Assembly (NCBI RefSeq): GCF_947500065.1
Contig: NZ_CANMQT010000001.1
Span: 868,001-932,000 of the forward strand
Direction: 5' to 3'
Length of the DNA: 64,000 nucleotides
Origin: an uncultured Aquimarina sp.
Lineage (GTDB): Bacteria; Bacteroidota; Bacteroidia; Flavobacteriales; Flavobacteriaceae
The notes under the pieces are model-generated. The model made no database searches. It was not told the DNA's origin and saw only the letters and a program-made list of their open reading frames with translations. Both the position numbers and the translations under genes were made by a program. Shown piece after piece: positions 1 to 10,096 of this stretch (its first letter is position 1; each line of letters begins with the position of its first letter).

Positions 1-272
1 TCCTTTTCCACTTCCAAACTTTCCAAAAAATCACTAGCTACTTTAGGACCTACGGTTTCGTCTCCATTATGAAATTTAGAATCAGCAATGTCATGAAGTA
101 ATGCTCCAAGAGAAACAATAAAATGATCTACATTTTCATCTTTTGCTATGAGCTTAGCATTATTATATACTCTTTCAATATGAAACCAATCATGTCCTCC
201 TTCAGCGCCCTTTAACGTATTTTTTACGAAGTCTATAGTTTTATTTATAACTTGATCTTCTGTCATACGCAT
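1..272 (-). CDS. HD-domain phosphohydrolase (partial, runs off window start)
   Basis: Reverse translation gives MRMTEDQVINKTIDFVKN..GHDWFHIERVYNNA..LGALLHDIADSKF; HD motif; cut by window edge. Confidence 0.8.
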   Translation of the reverse strand, partial: MRMTEDQVINKTIDFVKNTLKGAEGGHDWFHIERVYNNAKLIAKDENVDHFIVSLGALLHDIADSKFHNGDETVGPKVASDFLESLEVEK

Positions 273-279
273 TGACTAT

Positions 280-1281
280 CTATTTAATTAGAGCAGGTTG
301 TACCCATTTGAATTCAAAAACCTCTTCTGGAATTACCAACCGCTCACTAATACGTTGCATCCTCGCTGGTAATCTCATTACAAAATCACGTGCTTTTTCA
401 GCTTCATCAGTAAGATCTACAAGTTTATCTATTTCCCACTTATCAATCAGACGCTGCATAATATCTATATAATCCTGCGCAGTATATACTCCTAATCGCT
501 GTGCCGCATTAGAAAATTCTTCGAAAGCACTACCAATAGTATTTCCAGATTCTCTTAGAAAGACTGCTGGCATCACTATTTTATGTTTCATCATATCACT
601 AAAGGCTACCATCATCTGACTTGGATCGACCTCGAAAATATTTTTCACAAACTCACTATATGCATTGAAATGACGCATTTCATCACCAGCTATAATTTTA
701 CACATTTTGGCAAGTGATTTATTCGAATATCCTTTAGCTAACTTCGCAACTCTACTATGAGAAATATTAGTTGCTAATTCCTGAAAACTAGTATATATGA
801 AATTCTTATAAGGATCACGATCTGTTCCAATATCAAAACCGTCATTAATCAGATGCTGCGTAGTACGTTCTACTTCAATCATATTTACTCTTCCTGATAA
901 ATACAAGTACTTATTTAAAGTATCTCCATGTCGGTTTTCTTCACTAGTCCAATAACGAACCCATCTAGACCAGCCATTTCCTCCTTCACCTTCGTGTTGA
1001 TTTACTCCCTCAACATCCATTAACCAAGATTCATAGGTTGGTAGTGCTTCTTCTGTAATAGTATCTCCAACTAGAACCACCCAGAAGTCATATGGAAGCT
1101 CCTTAGCTAATTCCCTCAATTCTTTAACCTCATCAAAGAAAGTATCATCATTCTGTGAATCAGGTAAAAAGTCAGTGGGTTGCCATACTTTATCAATTGG
1201 AATCAGAAATCTATCAATATAAGATTCAATTTTCTTTTCCAGTAATTGCATTACCTCTAATCTAATATTATCTATAGCCAT
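280..1281 (-). CDS. acyl-[acyl-carrier-protein] desaturase
   Basis: ORF 333 aa; EENRHGD and DEMRH di-iron motifs of acyl-ACP desaturases. Confidence 0.9.
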   Translation of the reverse strand: MAIDNIRLEVMQLLEKKIESYIDRFLIPIDKVWQPTDFLPDSQNDDTFFDEVKELRELAKELPYDFWVVLVGDTITEEALPTYESWLMDVEGVNQHEGEGGNGWSRWVRYWTSEENRHGDTLNKYLYLSGRVNMIEVERTTQHLINDGFDIGTDRDPYKNFIYTSFQELATNISHSRVAKLAKGYSNKSLAKMCKIIAGDEMRHFNAYSEFVKNIFEVDPSQMMVAFSDMMKHKIVMPAVFLRESGNTIGSAFEEFSNAAQRLGVYTAQDYIDIMQRLIDKWEIDKLVDLTDEAEKARDFVMRLPARMQRISERLVIPEEVFEFKWVQPALIK

Positions 1282-1292
1282 GACTATTTAGT

Positions 1293-2051
1293 TTACGTTT
1301 TAATAGTAGAGATCACTCTCTTTTCTGTAATATCTAGTAATTCTTCTGTTTCTATACCGTTTCTTTCTATAGGTTCTTGCACTTCCAAAGTAAGATGTAT
1401 TCCTACTCCCATTGGGAAATTTCCAAATCGCACCAATTTCCAACTATTATTTATAGTAACCGGAACCACTAAAGCTTCTGGAGCATTTTTAAGCAATATT
1501 TTAAGTCCTGTAGGTGCAAATTGCTTTGGTTTTCCATCTCTACTTCTTGTGCCTTCAGGATAAATTACTGCCGAAAACTTATTTTTAGCAATGAATTTTC
1601 CAAATTTAGAAATTTCAGGTATAGATTGTTTTGCATTCTTTCGATCAATTAATGCATGTCCTCCATTTCGTAAATTAAAAGATATACTTGGAATTCCCTT
1701 GCCTAATTCAATTTTTGAAATGAATTTTGGTTTATGAGTATGCAAATACCAAGATATAAGCGGGACATCAAACATACTTTGATGATTAGATACAATAATC
1801 AATGAACGATCTTTGGGTAACGTATAATTATTTTTAAAACTTATGGTTACTCCTAAAACATGCAAACAACGTAATAAACAAAGGTTCATAAGGTTAATCA
1901 TACCTCTATGTCCTTTTGCTCCTCCTAATTTGACTCCTAGCCACTGTAATGGATGAAAAATCAACAGTGTTAGCCCAAAAAATAAATAGAAAACTATCGA
2001 AAGCGGATATGAAATTATCCTTTTTAAAGCCCCCATACCTTCTCTTAGCAA
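1293..2051 (-). CDS. 1-acyl-sn-glycerol-3-phosphate acyltransferase (PlsC family)
   Basis: ORF 252 aa; NHQSMFD and YPEGTRSRDG motifs. Confidence 0.9.
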   Translation of the reverse strand: MLREGMGALKRIISYPLSIVFYLFFGLTLLIFHPLQWLGVKLGGAKGHRGMINLMNLCLLRCLHVLGVTISFKNNYTLPKDRSLIIVSNHQSMFDVPLISWYLHTHKPKFISKIELGKGIPSISFNLRNGGHALIDRKNAKQSIPEISKFGKFIAKNKFSAVIYPEGTRSRDGKPKQFAPTGLKILLKNAPEALVVPVTINNSWKLVRFGNFPMGVGIHLTLEVQEPIERNGIETEELLDITEKRVISTIKT

Positions 2052-2185
2052 TTAATAATTTTTTACTTGTGTTATTGTTGTGCAAGGTCTGATATTATTT
2101 TTAGTTAGCCAATTGTTTAGCCTATAAAATTACAACACCTAAGACATTAGGGAACAAATCTTAACACACAAATTAAACTAAAACA

Positions 2186-2213
2186 AAAACCGTCTGCGAT
2201 TGCAGACGGTTTT
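2186..2213 (-). terminator. rho-independent terminator-like hairpin
   Basis: AAAACCGTCTGC-GATT-GCAGACGGTTTT perfect 12-bp stem downstream of the 2243-2653 minus ORF. Confidence 0.8.
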
Positions 2214-2242
2214 AAATATATCATAAACGGGTAAGCTAATTC

Positions 2243-2653
2243 CTAACAATGCTCATTATAAGCATCCTTAAGATTTTCTGCTATCATATCTGCTGGTCTC
2301 CCTTCAATATGATGACGCTCTAGCATATGTACTAATTCTCCGTTCTTAAATAAAGCCATTGATGGAGAGGAAGGAGGAAATGGCACCATAAATCCACGTG
2401 CTTTATCCGTTGCTTCACGATCTACTCCTGCAAAAACTGTTACTAAGTTATCTGGTTTTTTATCATTTGCCAAAGAAGCTTTTGCTCCTGGTCTTGCGTT
2501 AGCCGCTGCACAACCACAAACTGAATTTACAACTACCAAAGTAGTTCCTTCTTTTTCTATAGCTGCTTCTACATCTGCTGCTGTTTGTAATTCATCAAAA
2601 CCTATATTTGTTAGGTCCTCACGCATTGGCTTTACTAAATCTGCTGGATACAT
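2243..2653 (-). CDS. BrxA/BrxB family bacilliredoxin (YphP/YqiW)
   Basis: 136 aa, MYPADLVKPMREDL..VNSVCGCAAANARPG, CGC motif. Confidence 0.93.
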   Translation of the reverse strand: MYPADLVKPMREDLTNIGFDELQTAADVEAAIEKEGTTLVVVNSVCGCAAANARPGAKASLANDKKPDNLVTVFAGVDREATDKARGFMVPFPPSSPSMALFKNGELVHMLERHHIEGRPADMIAENLKDAYNEHC

Positions 2654-2863
2654 ATTTCTTAACTATTTTTTATTTAAAACTTTCGTACAAAGATACAAAT
2701 AATGTACCATATTCATATGACTGCCAAGTAGTCGTAAAAGATCTTCATTACTATCTAAGAAATTAATTTTCGGTAACGAAATTCATAATTGTGTTACTAA
2801 TAAAATATACTCAGAATCGTGTAAATAATTCAATTATCTTTACACCCTCAAAATTGACTATGA

Positions 2864-3598
2864 ATGATTAAATGGATTGCCGCTTTATTAGGAGGTGTAT
2901 TTTTCAGATTCCCCGGTGCAATATTAGGTTTTATACTTGGCAGCTTATTAGATGCCACTAGAACCAAAGGAAGTGGTGGGTTTACGCAAGTATTCACTCA
3001 AGAAAAACAAGTAAGCCCTGGAGATTTTGAATTAAATTTACTCTCCCTTTCTTCCATCGTAATAAAGGCAGATGGTAGTGTTAACCAAACCGAATTAGAT
3101 TATGTTCGTCAGTATTTTGTAAGCGCTTACGGAAAAGAACGTGCCAACGCCACTTTTAGAACGTTTAATGAGATTATTAAAAATAGAGAAATCTCTTCTC
3201 AACGTATTTGTATGTTTCTTACACAACGCACTCGATATGCGGCTCGGCTACAGATTCTTCATTTTTTGTTTGGAATAGCTAATGCAGATGGAAATGTAAG
3301 TGAAGCTGAAGCCTTAGAAATTCAAAAAATGGCTGGATTTATGCGTGTTAATTTTAGTGATTTTGAAAGCATCAAAGCAATGTTCTTCAAAACTGGAGAT
3401 CATTCTTATAAAATCCTTGAAATAGAAAAAACTGCAACAGATGCCGAAGTTAAAAAGGCATACCGAACTATGGTCAAAAAGTATCATCCGGATAAAGTAC
3501 AGCATATGGATCCAGTACATATTAAAGGAGCTGAAGAGAAGTTTAAGGAAGTACAAAAAGCATACGAGCAAATCCAAAAAGAACGTGGAATAGCATAG
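2864..3598 (+). CDS. TerB/DjlA-like protein with C-terminal J domain
   Basis: 244 aa; N-terminal glycine-rich TM segment, TerB-like middle, C-terminal [30 protein letters not shown] with HPD. Confidence 0.88.
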   Translation: MIKWIAALLGGVFFRFPGAILGFILGSLLDATRTKGSGGFTQVFTQEKQVSPGDFELNLLSLSSIVIKADGSVNQTELDYVRQYFVSAYGKERANATFRTFNEIIKNREISSQRICMFLTQRTRYAARLQILHFLFGIANADGNVSEAEALEIQKMAGFMRVNFSDFESIKAMFFKTGDHSYKILEIEKTATDAEVKKAYRTMVKKYHPDKVQHMDPVHIKGAEEKFKEVQKAYEQIQKERGIA

Positions 3599-3652
3599 AT
3601 AGTAGCCCATGTAAAAATAAAATCGTTATTTGTAGGTCCTTTGGTTTAATAA

Positions 3653-4714
3653 TTGATGCTTAAACAATACATGAATAAGCTAATACTATTTATTTTAATT
3701 GGCCTATTATCCTTTTACCAATCCAATGGTCAAGATTTTGACAGCATAAACGCTATCGTGCATCTGTATCCCAAAAACTTTAAGACTACAAAAAAACTTG
3801 CAGATCAAATTTCGAAGGATTTTGATTCTGAATTAGATAAAGCCAAAGCGTTATATTCCTGGATAACAAAAAACATATCCTACGATTATAAAGAATCCGG
3901 AAAATACTATACTGATTATGCTAATTCTTATAAATCAGTAAGACATAATCCTTTCCCTAGTTTTCGTTCTACTAATTATATGGATTATGACAAAACAAAA
4001 TCAGGATCCAAAAAACATTTAAAAACTGAGAAAAAATACAGGGAAAAAATTTCCAAACGAGTTATCTCAAATGGAGTTGCTGTTTGTGAAGGATACACGC
4101 AACTATTTAAGGAAGTATGTGATCATCTTAAAATAACTTGCTTTTATGTCTTAGGGAAAGCTAAAAATCAAATTAATCATATCGGAAAAGAATATCGAAT
4201 TGATCACGCCTGGAATATTATTGAAATTGATTTCAAAAAATATTTAATCGATGCTACTTGGGGAAGCACCGGTTATTATGATATTGACACTAAAGAATTC
4301 ATTGACGAACCTAATTATTTTTATTTCGGAACATCTCCTAAAGCATTTATAAAAGAGCACTATCCAGATTTTTATGAAAATAGTTTGCTACAAGAACAAA
4401 TTAGTAAAAAAGCTTTTACTGATGCTCCACTATTCTATAATCATAAAAAATCTCAGGATTTTATTTTAATAACTCCTTCGGATGGAGTTATTAAGAAAGA
4501 AGATAATGCCATTCAGGAATTTGTTATATCATATGATCAACAGGTGTATTCTATTATATATTTGATAAATAACAAACAATACAGCTATCAAGGAAAAATA
4601 ACCTATGACGATGGAAAAGTTGGATTTAAAATTGACTTAACTGACATTCCCAATGCCAAAGAACTTATTCTGATTATAAATGAAATCCCAATGGTGGGTT
4701 TTAAAATCAAATAG
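3653..4714 (+). CDS. secreted transglutaminase-like domain protein
   Basis: 353 aa; signal peptide; KALYSWITKNISYDY, AVCEGYTQLFKE, DHAWNIIEI Cys/His motifs. Confidence 0.85.
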   Translation: MMLKQYMNKLILFILIGLLSFYQSNGQDFDSINAIVHLYPKNFKTTKKLADQISKDFDSELDKAKALYSWITKNISYDYKESGKYYTDYANSYKSVRHNPFPSFRSTNYMDYDKTKSGSKKHLKTEKKYREKISKRVISNGVAVCEGYTQLFKEVCDHLKITCFYVLGKAKNQINHIGKEYRIDHAWNIIEIDFKKYLIDATWGSTGYYDIDTKEFIDEPNYFYFGTSPKAFIKEHYPDFYENSLLQEQISKKAFTDAPLFYNHKKSQDFILITPSDGVIKKEDNAIQEFVISYDQQVYSIIYLINNKQYSYQGKITYDDGKVGFKIDLTDIPNAKELILIINEIPMVGFKIK

Positions 4715-4765
4715 TGAAGATTCTATTAAAACAATCATTGTCTTTGTCATTTTTTTAGAGATTTA

Positions 4766-5002
4766 TTATAACCAGAAATCTACATAATCTTTAGGCATAT
4801 CCATATCCGGAAGCTCTGAGTCTGGATCTAATCCAATGATGGTTCCAGTAATACTTATAAGTTCTTTAAAAACCCTATGATATTCACGTATAGATGCTCT
4901 ATGTTCTTCTGTTCCATCAGGCGCTGCTCGATATCTTTCTGCACAATATCCCAATTGAATTTGTAAGTCATCAATAATCTCCTGTCTCGACATAAAATAC
5001 AA
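4766..5002 (-). CDS. conserved hypothetical protein
   Basis: 78 aa ORF with intergenic spacing on both sides; likely start is the internal M at MSRQEII. Confidence 0.6.
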   Translation of the reverse strand: MYFMSRQEIIDDLQIQLGYCAERYRAAPDGTEEHRASIREYHRVFKELISITGTIIGLDPDSELPDMDMPKDYVDFWL

Positions 5003-5119
5003 TTTAGTTACTTATCAATTAATCATTGTTTTTTAGACATGCCTTCTGATTGTTCTTCCGCTGCACCATTATATTTGTGTCTTTATAGGGAGAAGTACTT
5101 AGATAATAACCATCCAGTT

Positions 5120-8100
5120 TTATTGAATTATGTTGTCACCTTCCCAAGTAATCTCATCATTCGGATCATTGTCTACAATATATTTACCAACACTTCTATG
5201 AAATAGTATGGTTGGTAAATGCTCTTGCAAACGAAATAATAGTGCTCCGTCTGCTTTCTCTGCATCTATGGCGAGTTCACAACGGTTCCAATATTTTGGA
5301 CCATTTTCACGAAAAATAGATTTAGGAAAAGCGCCACAAGCAATTATATCTAAAAGGTTTACCGCAAAATAACCCTCCCATTCAGTTTCGTCTTTTTTAC
5401 TTTTAATAATCACAGGATAGGTTTGCATTGATTCCACACCAGCTCCTTTAAGCAACTCAATAAACCTTCCAGACATTACAGGGATTTTACCCTTATTAAA
5501 ATCAAGTATCGTATCCCCGGTTTTTGCATTGGTAGTAAAAACCATTGGAGTATCTACCGGCACTGTAATTTTAGTCCCCGACAAGAAATCTAATTCACTT
5601 GATATATCTTTAGGAGCATTCACCTTTATTTCTGAATCTAAGGAAGTATCTTCTTTCAATATAAAATACATGCTTTTATCTTCGAGATGCATTTTTTTTA
5701 ATTTCTTGAAATACATAGTCAACGCTTGTGCCTTAGAGGAATATAACCGTTCTTGAATTATTCCTTCTTCGCCAATTGTGCCTGTTTCATAAGTGAATTC
5801 ATGCTCGTCATCTTCAAAAGAAAATGTTCCTGTATTATAAAAGGCTTTTACGCTTAGTTTTTTAAAGGTGTTCGTCTCAGCATTCTCCGTATATTCTTCT
5901 AATTCTATGGTACTCTTATGGTCTTGATCTACTATAAACAGAAATAATTCATCTGTATGATACGCAGCAAAATCACTTTCGTTAAGGAAATCATCTTTGG
6001 TATATTTTCGTTCTAATGCATTTATGACAAATGGTAACATTTCATGAATATCATTTGCCAAGGCATACATACAAGCGATATTAAAATTCATGACCCCTTT
6101 TTCATGTCTGGATTCATCGATTTTACCAAAATAAGGACACAAGACTTCAATACCTTCCTTTAATTGATTACTGGCACAATAAGCCACAATAAGATTCGCT
6201 ATAATATTATCTGATAATGCTCTTTCGGGATTAAAATTTGCCTTATGCTCTAGGAAAATATCAATAGTTTGCTGAGCCTTTCCTAGTCTAATCAGGCTCA
6301 TAAAAAGAATATTTAAGGACTTATTATTAACTTCTAATAATAATGTACGCTCTGCATAATTAGCGGCTTTTGTATAATCTCTTCTAGAGAGATAATATGC
6401 CTGCGCCAAATTTAGATTAATCGTAAACTCATCAGAATATTCTGAAACAATCTCTTCCTCCATTTCCAGAAGCTGATCCCATTCCTGTTGAGAGGCGCAT
6501 CTCATAAATTTAATTTTAAGAAGCTCTTTTTCGGGAGCTGTTGCCTGAGCCTCGGTCAATACATTAATCAATTCATCATTACCAGTTTGATGCGCAAGCA
6601 TCAGAGGGTTTTTGCCATTCTCTGGCATCCCATTAACATCTGCCAAAGCATTTATAAGTAGTTTTGTGATCTCAATAGCTTCATTTTTTATTGAATGATG
6701 AAGTGGTCCTATTCCATTTTCCCTTCCTTCTATGGTAGCGCCAAGGTTAGGATTGGCTTTATGTTCTAAAAGTAATTTTACAAGATCAATATACTTTTGA
6801 TTCTCGCCCTTTGCATAAGAACATACTCTTCTAAGAATAGTTTCCCCTGCAGAATCTCTATGATTTACATCTACTCCTTTTTTTAATAATGCTTCTAAAA
6901 GTATTTTGTTTTCAGATACAAAAAACAATAGATTTTTATTTGATTCTTTGTTTGTATAATTAACATCTATTATATCAGATTCGATACTTTCAAGTAATAA
7001 ATCGGTATGTTCTTTTGGGTTCTGAAACAAGGCTTCTATGTTAAATTTGATTCCTTTGCTTTTAAATAATTTGATAATGGATAGATCTTTCTTTTCTAAG
7101 GTGTCTTCAAGTGCCTTTTCTATAAGGCGATCATCAAATTTTGCTCCTTGATTCAGCAGCTTTTTGATCTTTAAAGAATTAAGCTCTTCGATTGCTTTTA
7201 GTAATGCCTCTCTTTTCTGTTTATTTTCTTTTATATTCTCAACACCTTGAATTACATTGGTTGGAGCGGATTCTAATATTGCTTCTAATATACTATCGAA
7301 ATAGTCCTCTTCTACATATCCTTCTTCTTCATATTCTATTTTATAAGCTTCCAGAACATCTAATAACTTTTGCTGAAGATTATTATCATTAGAATTATTG
7401 ATTGCAGCCACAAAAAGATCATCCATGCAATCTCCTCCATCACTATTGAGCATATCACCAGAAGCTTGTTCTAATAATTTCAGTAATGCTTCTGACTCAA
7501 ATTCTGGAAAGTAAGTATCAATTAATTCATCCTGATTAGTACTACTCCAAGATCGATGACCCGAATCGTAATATTCACAAGCTTCATAAAACTGATCTAC
7601 TATGGCAAGTTGTGCCTCTAGATCTTTTCTTTTAATGATTTCTTCTACTACAAAAGCTGTAGCTTTAAAATTAAAGTATATGTTCTGCAATGTCATCTGA
7701 AAGACATATACCAATGACGAAGATGAAAGTTTATTTATATGTTTCTGAATATATTCGTCCAATATGGGAGTCGCACCCAATTCTTCATCTTTCATCGGTA
7801 CCCCTAGAAATTGAACAAAAGGATGTTTATCTCCACTGTAATAAACATCTACGAGTGTCTTTAAGATAAGAAGTCTATTCTCAAACTCCTTTACATCTTC
7901 TGTTTTTAATTGTTCCAAGGCTATAGAAAAAACAGAAAATTCATCTGGTTGTTTATCTTCTTCATAGCCTTGCTCTAATGTAGCAAGAATAAGATTATCT
8001 GCTTCTTTCTGCGATGTTTCGATATCATCGAAATGCTTTATCTCAATTGTTGCTGTTTGTACCGATTCTCCATTTATGATAATACAAGTAGTCTTTTTTG

Positions 8101-8206
8101 TCGTGATAAGACAAAATTGGGTATTGTTATTTTTTTTAAGAACAAGGTATTTTTCTAAAAGATTCATTGATGTTTGTATTTTTATGAATGTCTCATGGAA
8201 TAACAT
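5120..8206 (-). CDS. ankyrin-repeat / TPR-like protein with Imm11(DUF1629)-like C-terminal region
   Basis: 1028 aa; ankyrin motifs (GETILRRVCSYAKG..LVKLLLEHKANPNLG, GIGPLHHSIKNEAIEITKLLINALADVNG), TPR-like segment, C-terminal GRFIELLKGAGVESMQTYPV..YFAVNLLDII; start may be the internal MNLLEKY. Confidence 0.7.
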   Translation of the reverse strand: MLFHETFIKIQTSMNLLEKYLVLKKNNNTQFCLITTKKTTCIIINGESVQTATIEIKHFDDIETSQKEADNLILATLEQGYEEDKQPDEFSVFSIALEQLKTEDVKEFENRLLILKTLVDVYYSGDKHPFVQFLGVPMKDEELGATPILDEYIQKHINKLSSSSLVYVFQMTLQNIYFNFKATAFVVEEIIKRKDLEAQLAIVDQFYEACEYYDSGHRSWSSTNQDELIDTYFPEFESEALLKLLEQASGDMLNSDGGDCMDDLFVAAINNSNDNNLQQKLLDVLEAYKIEYEEEGYVEEDYFDSILEAILESAPTNVIQGVENIKENKQKREALLKAIEELNSLKIKKLLNQGAKFDDRLIEKALEDTLEKKDLSIIKLFKSKGIKFNIEALFQNPKEHTDLLLESIESDIIDVNYTNKESNKNLLFFVSENKILLEALLKKGVDVNHRDSAGETILRRVCSYAKGENQKYIDLVKLLLEHKANPNLGATIEGRENGIGPLHHSIKNEAIEITKLLINALADVNGMPENGKNPLMLAHQTGNDELINVLTEAQATAPEKELLKIKFMRCASQQEWDQLLEMEEEIVSEYSDEFTINLNLAQAYYLSRRDYTKAANYAERTLLLEVNNKSLNILFMSLIRLGKAQQTIDIFLEHKANFNPERALSDNIIANLIVAYCASNQLKEGIEVLCPYFGKIDESRHEKGVMNFNIACMYALANDIHEMLPFVINALERKYTKDDFLNESDFAAYHTDELFLFIVDQDHKSTIELEEYTENAETNTFKKLSVKAFYNTGTFSFEDDEHEFTYETGTIGEEGIIQERLYSSKAQALTMYFKKLKKMHLEDKSMYFILKEDTSLDSEIKVNAPKDISSELDFLSGTKITVPVDTPMVFTTNAKTGDTILDFNKGKIPVMSGRFIELLKGAGVESMQTYPVIIKSKKDETEWEGYFAVNLLDIIACGAFPKSIFRENGPKYWNRCELAIDAEKADGALLFRLQEHLPTILFHRSVGKYIVDNDPNDEITWEGDNIIQ

Positions 8207-8323
8207 ATCGACACCTCAAAAGTATTTTTTTATCCCTAAACTTTATTCACTGAAAACCGTGATAATTCAAATCTTAGAGTCTGTGAAGTAACAAAACCAG
8301 ATAAATTCAATAAACCTTTCATT

Positions 8324-9466
8324 CTATTTTAAAACACGTTCCCAAATCATCTTTAAGAATTTTTTTATGGGCATGGTCGACATAATCCTAACATCTTCAA
8401 TGAAAGATGTTTCTTCATCTAAAAACCTAAGAATTTTGATAGTTTTATTTCTCCTGAATAATCTTGAAAACAATGCAGCTCCATGTTGATTTTCTTTGGA
8501 CAAAAGATCTAGAAGTAGCAGATCATAATACCAAAATTTGTTTCGCTTTTCGAATTTTGATAGGTCATTATTTTTCTTAAGAAACTTAACAAGCTTTCCT
8601 ACCCTTTTGTCCGAATTATGAAATGTAAAACCAGTACTTGGTTTTGTCCATCCACCAGCAGTTCCTATATGAAGTATATTCTTAGAATTTTGCTTTCTGA
8701 ACTCATAACAGGTCATTGGGATACAACCTTTTTCTTTTTCCGTAATTTGGTACTCTTTGATTCCTTTAGAATCTAAATATGCTTTAATTCCCTTTTCATA
8801 TTCTGATTTAGAAAGAAGATCTTTAGAGAATAATGTATACTCAAACAAGGCTTCAGTTTCTGAAGTTGGTAAAAGATACATAAAGCGTGTATTCCCCAAC
8901 TGATCAACTGTGAAATCCATAAAAGTGGCAGTTTCCTTTTCAAAAATCGGCGTTTCACTTTTTATGAACCAACCAATAAAATGTTGATTTAACAGTGGAT
9001 ACTTTTGCTGGGTTTTAAACTCCTTTGACAACAATACACTATTAAAAATTTTATCTCCAAGATATATTCTTTGATCTGTTTCTACTTCTACAATATCGCC
9101 TTCATCAACAAAGCCAATTAGATTTTCTTGTACGATAGTGATATTTGATTTTTCTTGTAAACGAGCAAAAATAAACTCATAAAAATCTTTACTTCGAATC
9201 AGTTTGTATTGATATGGAGAAATATCTATAGTGTCAGAAAAGCTCTGACTACCAAAAAAAATATGATTCCATTTTTTAGAAACTACAGTGTCCCAAACTC
9301 CCTTTCCTTCTTCCCAAAAACACCAGGTACGATCGTTTTTGTTTTTTATTTCTTTATCAATTAAGAGTATCTGTTTCTTATCAAAAAAAGGATCTATCAC
9401 CATATGATATGCCAACATCAAACCTGATGCTCCTGTACCTGTAATGATATAATCATATTTCTGCAT
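8324..9466 (-). CDS. crtY: lycopene beta-cyclase
   Basis: 380 aa; MQKYDYIITGTGASGLMLAYHM FAD motif, NDRTWCFWE, IGTAGGWTKPSTGFTF typical of CrtY. Confidence 0.9.
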   Translation of the reverse strand: MQKYDYIITGTGASGLMLAYHMVIDPFFDKKQILLIDKEIKNKNDRTWCFWEEGKGVWDTVVSKKWNHIFFGSQSFSDTIDISPYQYKLIRSKDFYEFIFARLQEKSNITIVQENLIGFVDEGDIVEVETDQRIYLGDKIFNSVLLSKEFKTQQKYPLLNQHFIGWFIKSETPIFEKETATFMDFTVDQLGNTRFMYLLPTSETEALFEYTLFSKDLLSKSEYEKGIKAYLDSKGIKEYQITEKEKGCIPMTCYEFRKQNSKNILHIGTAGGWTKPSTGFTFHNSDKRVGKLVKFLKKNNDLSKFEKRNKFWYYDLLLLDLLSKENQHGAALFSRLFRRNKTIKILRFLDEETSFIEDVRIMSTMPIKKFLKMIWERVLK

Positions 9467-10093
9467 CTAAAAGAATAAAAATGTGGTAAAAAAGATAAAT
9501 ATAGCAATGAAAATATGAATCGATATGGTGTATTGCAAGGTTTTATACACTTTTTGAAATAAAAGATGTGCAATAAACGCAGTCACTATCCATCCAACAT
9601 AGTTTTGCAATGGAACTACTCCATCCTTAAACTCCCAAAAATCAAACCTAGGTGCAGAAACCTCGATAATAACATCTAATGCAACCATCAAAACAGCTCC
9701 AATAAACGAGGAAATTATGACATTATGATGTATCTTTTTAGAAATTGCCGAAGTACAATAAACCAATAACCCCCAATTTACCCCTATTATCCATGGAACA
9801 CCAAAGATTTTAATTCCCAAATTTTCACCATACTCATAATCACCAAAAATCAATCCATAATTCACTCCTAAATATTCTACGATCATCCCGATAAAAAAAG
9901 GAATTAATAATCCCAAAATCAGGAGTTGATTGATTTTAGAATTCCAAAGAATCAAAATCAGATATATCGATAAATTAATTGGTGTTAGCCCTAAGAACCA
10001 ATCCTCATTCCCAATAAGAATACCGATGATTCCCGAAATATTGAATAACCAAATTACTATAATAGAAATGAGCAGCTTTCTTTCTGGACGCAT
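9467..10093 (-). CDS. carotenoid biosynthesis membrane protein, CruF-like
   Basis: 208 aa polytopic; FGDYEYGENLGIKIFGVPWIIGVNWGLL, VALDVIIEVSAPRFDFWEF; sits between crtY-like and crtD/crtI-like genes. Confidence 0.8.
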   Translation of the reverse strand: MRPERKLLISIIVIWLFNISGIIGILIGNEDWFLGLTPINLSIYLILILWNSKINQLLILGLLIPFFIGMIVEYLGVNYGLIFGDYEYGENLGIKIFGVPWIIGVNWGLLVYCTSAISKKIHHNVIISSFIGAVLMVALDVIIEVSAPRFDFWEFKDGVVPLQNYVGWIVTAFIAHLLFQKVYKTLQYTISIHIFIAIFIFFTTFLFF

Positions 10094-10096
10094 ATT

